A stretch of DNA of 64,000 nt from Virgibacillus_N oceani_A (GTDB lineage: Bacteria; Bacillota; Bacilli; Bacillales; Amphibacillaceae): NCBI GenBank assembly GCA_041521345.1, contig JBGOHB010000015.1. One strand, written 5' to 3'. The position numbers were made by a program, and so were the translations under genes. A model generated the notes under the pieces. That model was given only the letters and a program-made list of their open reading frames with translations. It had not been told where the DNA came from and did no database searches. Below, piece by piece: positions 63,882 through 64,000 of this stretch; the stretch's first letter is position 1, and every line of letters begins with the position of its first letter.

Positions 63882-64000
63882 ACAACCATGGCTATGCTAC
63901 GCATCGCCACCAACTACCATGAAAATGAATTTCTAAACGAAATAGAAGTATTCATTTAGAAAAATATGGAGATATAGTTAATAACAATACGACCAGACTG

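Overview
The window is low-GC Firmicute DNA. Gene content, strong GGAGG-type ribosome binding sites, S-box and cobalamin riboswitches, an Sda homologue (sporulation) and many Bacillus-type proteins point to a Bacillaceae member of the Oceanobacillus/Virgibacillus/Lentibacillus type. I see no rRNA, tRNA or CRISPR array. Only the 3' part of the first gene lies inside the window.

Layout. 1-2.7 kb: threonine operon hom-thrC-thrB. 2.7-8.7 kb: a 41-bp tandem repeat, an inverted-repeat element, an MFS exporter, argF with ArgR-like boxes, a YtcJ-type amidohydrolase and an rRNA methyltransferase. 8.8-19.8 kb: an apparently complete 4-hydroxyproline catabolic locus. It has a leftward six-gene operon (D-amino-acid-oxidase-type subunit, epimerase, a cysteine-less epimerase paralogue, NhaC transporter, DapA-type deaminase, aldehyde dehydrogenase), a sigma-54 activator, and a rightward operon for the other D-hydroxyproline dehydrogenase subunits. 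Near-perfect -24/-12 promoters precede both operons. 19.8-36 kb: a partly decayed proline-peptide island. Intact genes encode an exported S15 X-Pro peptidase, an oligopeptide-binding lipoprotein, an M24 Xaa-Pro peptidase with its own sigma-54 promoter, and a large exported HEGGH/FIMAH protein. Broken genes are a prolyl oligopeptidase, Opp/Dpp ATPases, ornithine cyclodeaminase, a parvulin foldase and two proline racemases, both racemases still preceded by sigma-54 promoters.

36-51 kb: an IS91-type remnant abutting a broken eutH, small housekeeping genes, an orphan cobalamin riboswitch upstream of a thioesterase, CvfC/YpgR, broken Uma2 and tmrB genes, a Vga-type ABC-F resistance gene behind a transcription attenuator, an S-box-controlled OsmC plus sodium:solute symporter pair, an MhqR-like quinone-stress operon, a CaCA exchanger and a CatE-like dioxygenase. 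51-54 kb: a transposase remnant and a degenerate terpene-synthase-like gene.

54.3-59.7 kb: a surface-protein locus, the best candidate for an undescribed system. It encodes a class D sortase, an unrecognised protein with an alpha/alpha-toroid-like C-terminal half, and a wall-anchored protein with an LPNTA sorting signal and about 393 residues of nearly pure Asp-Ala repeat. A MerR regulator lies upstream, and a close MerR paralogue sits about 3 kb further on. 59.8-64 kb: mostly decayed DNA (IS21- and IS3-like remnants, orphan operator-like dyads), an sda gene coupled to a small ORF, the second MerR gene and a frameshifted queT.

The hydroxyproline genes fit one route: trans-4-hydroxy-L-proline is epimerised to the D-form, oxidised to pyrroline-4-hydroxy-2-carboxylate, deaminated to alpha-ketoglutarate semialdehyde and oxidised to alpha-ketoglutarate. 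The neighbouring exported and cytoplasmic proline peptidases could supply it from collagen-like peptides; that link is inference from gene context.
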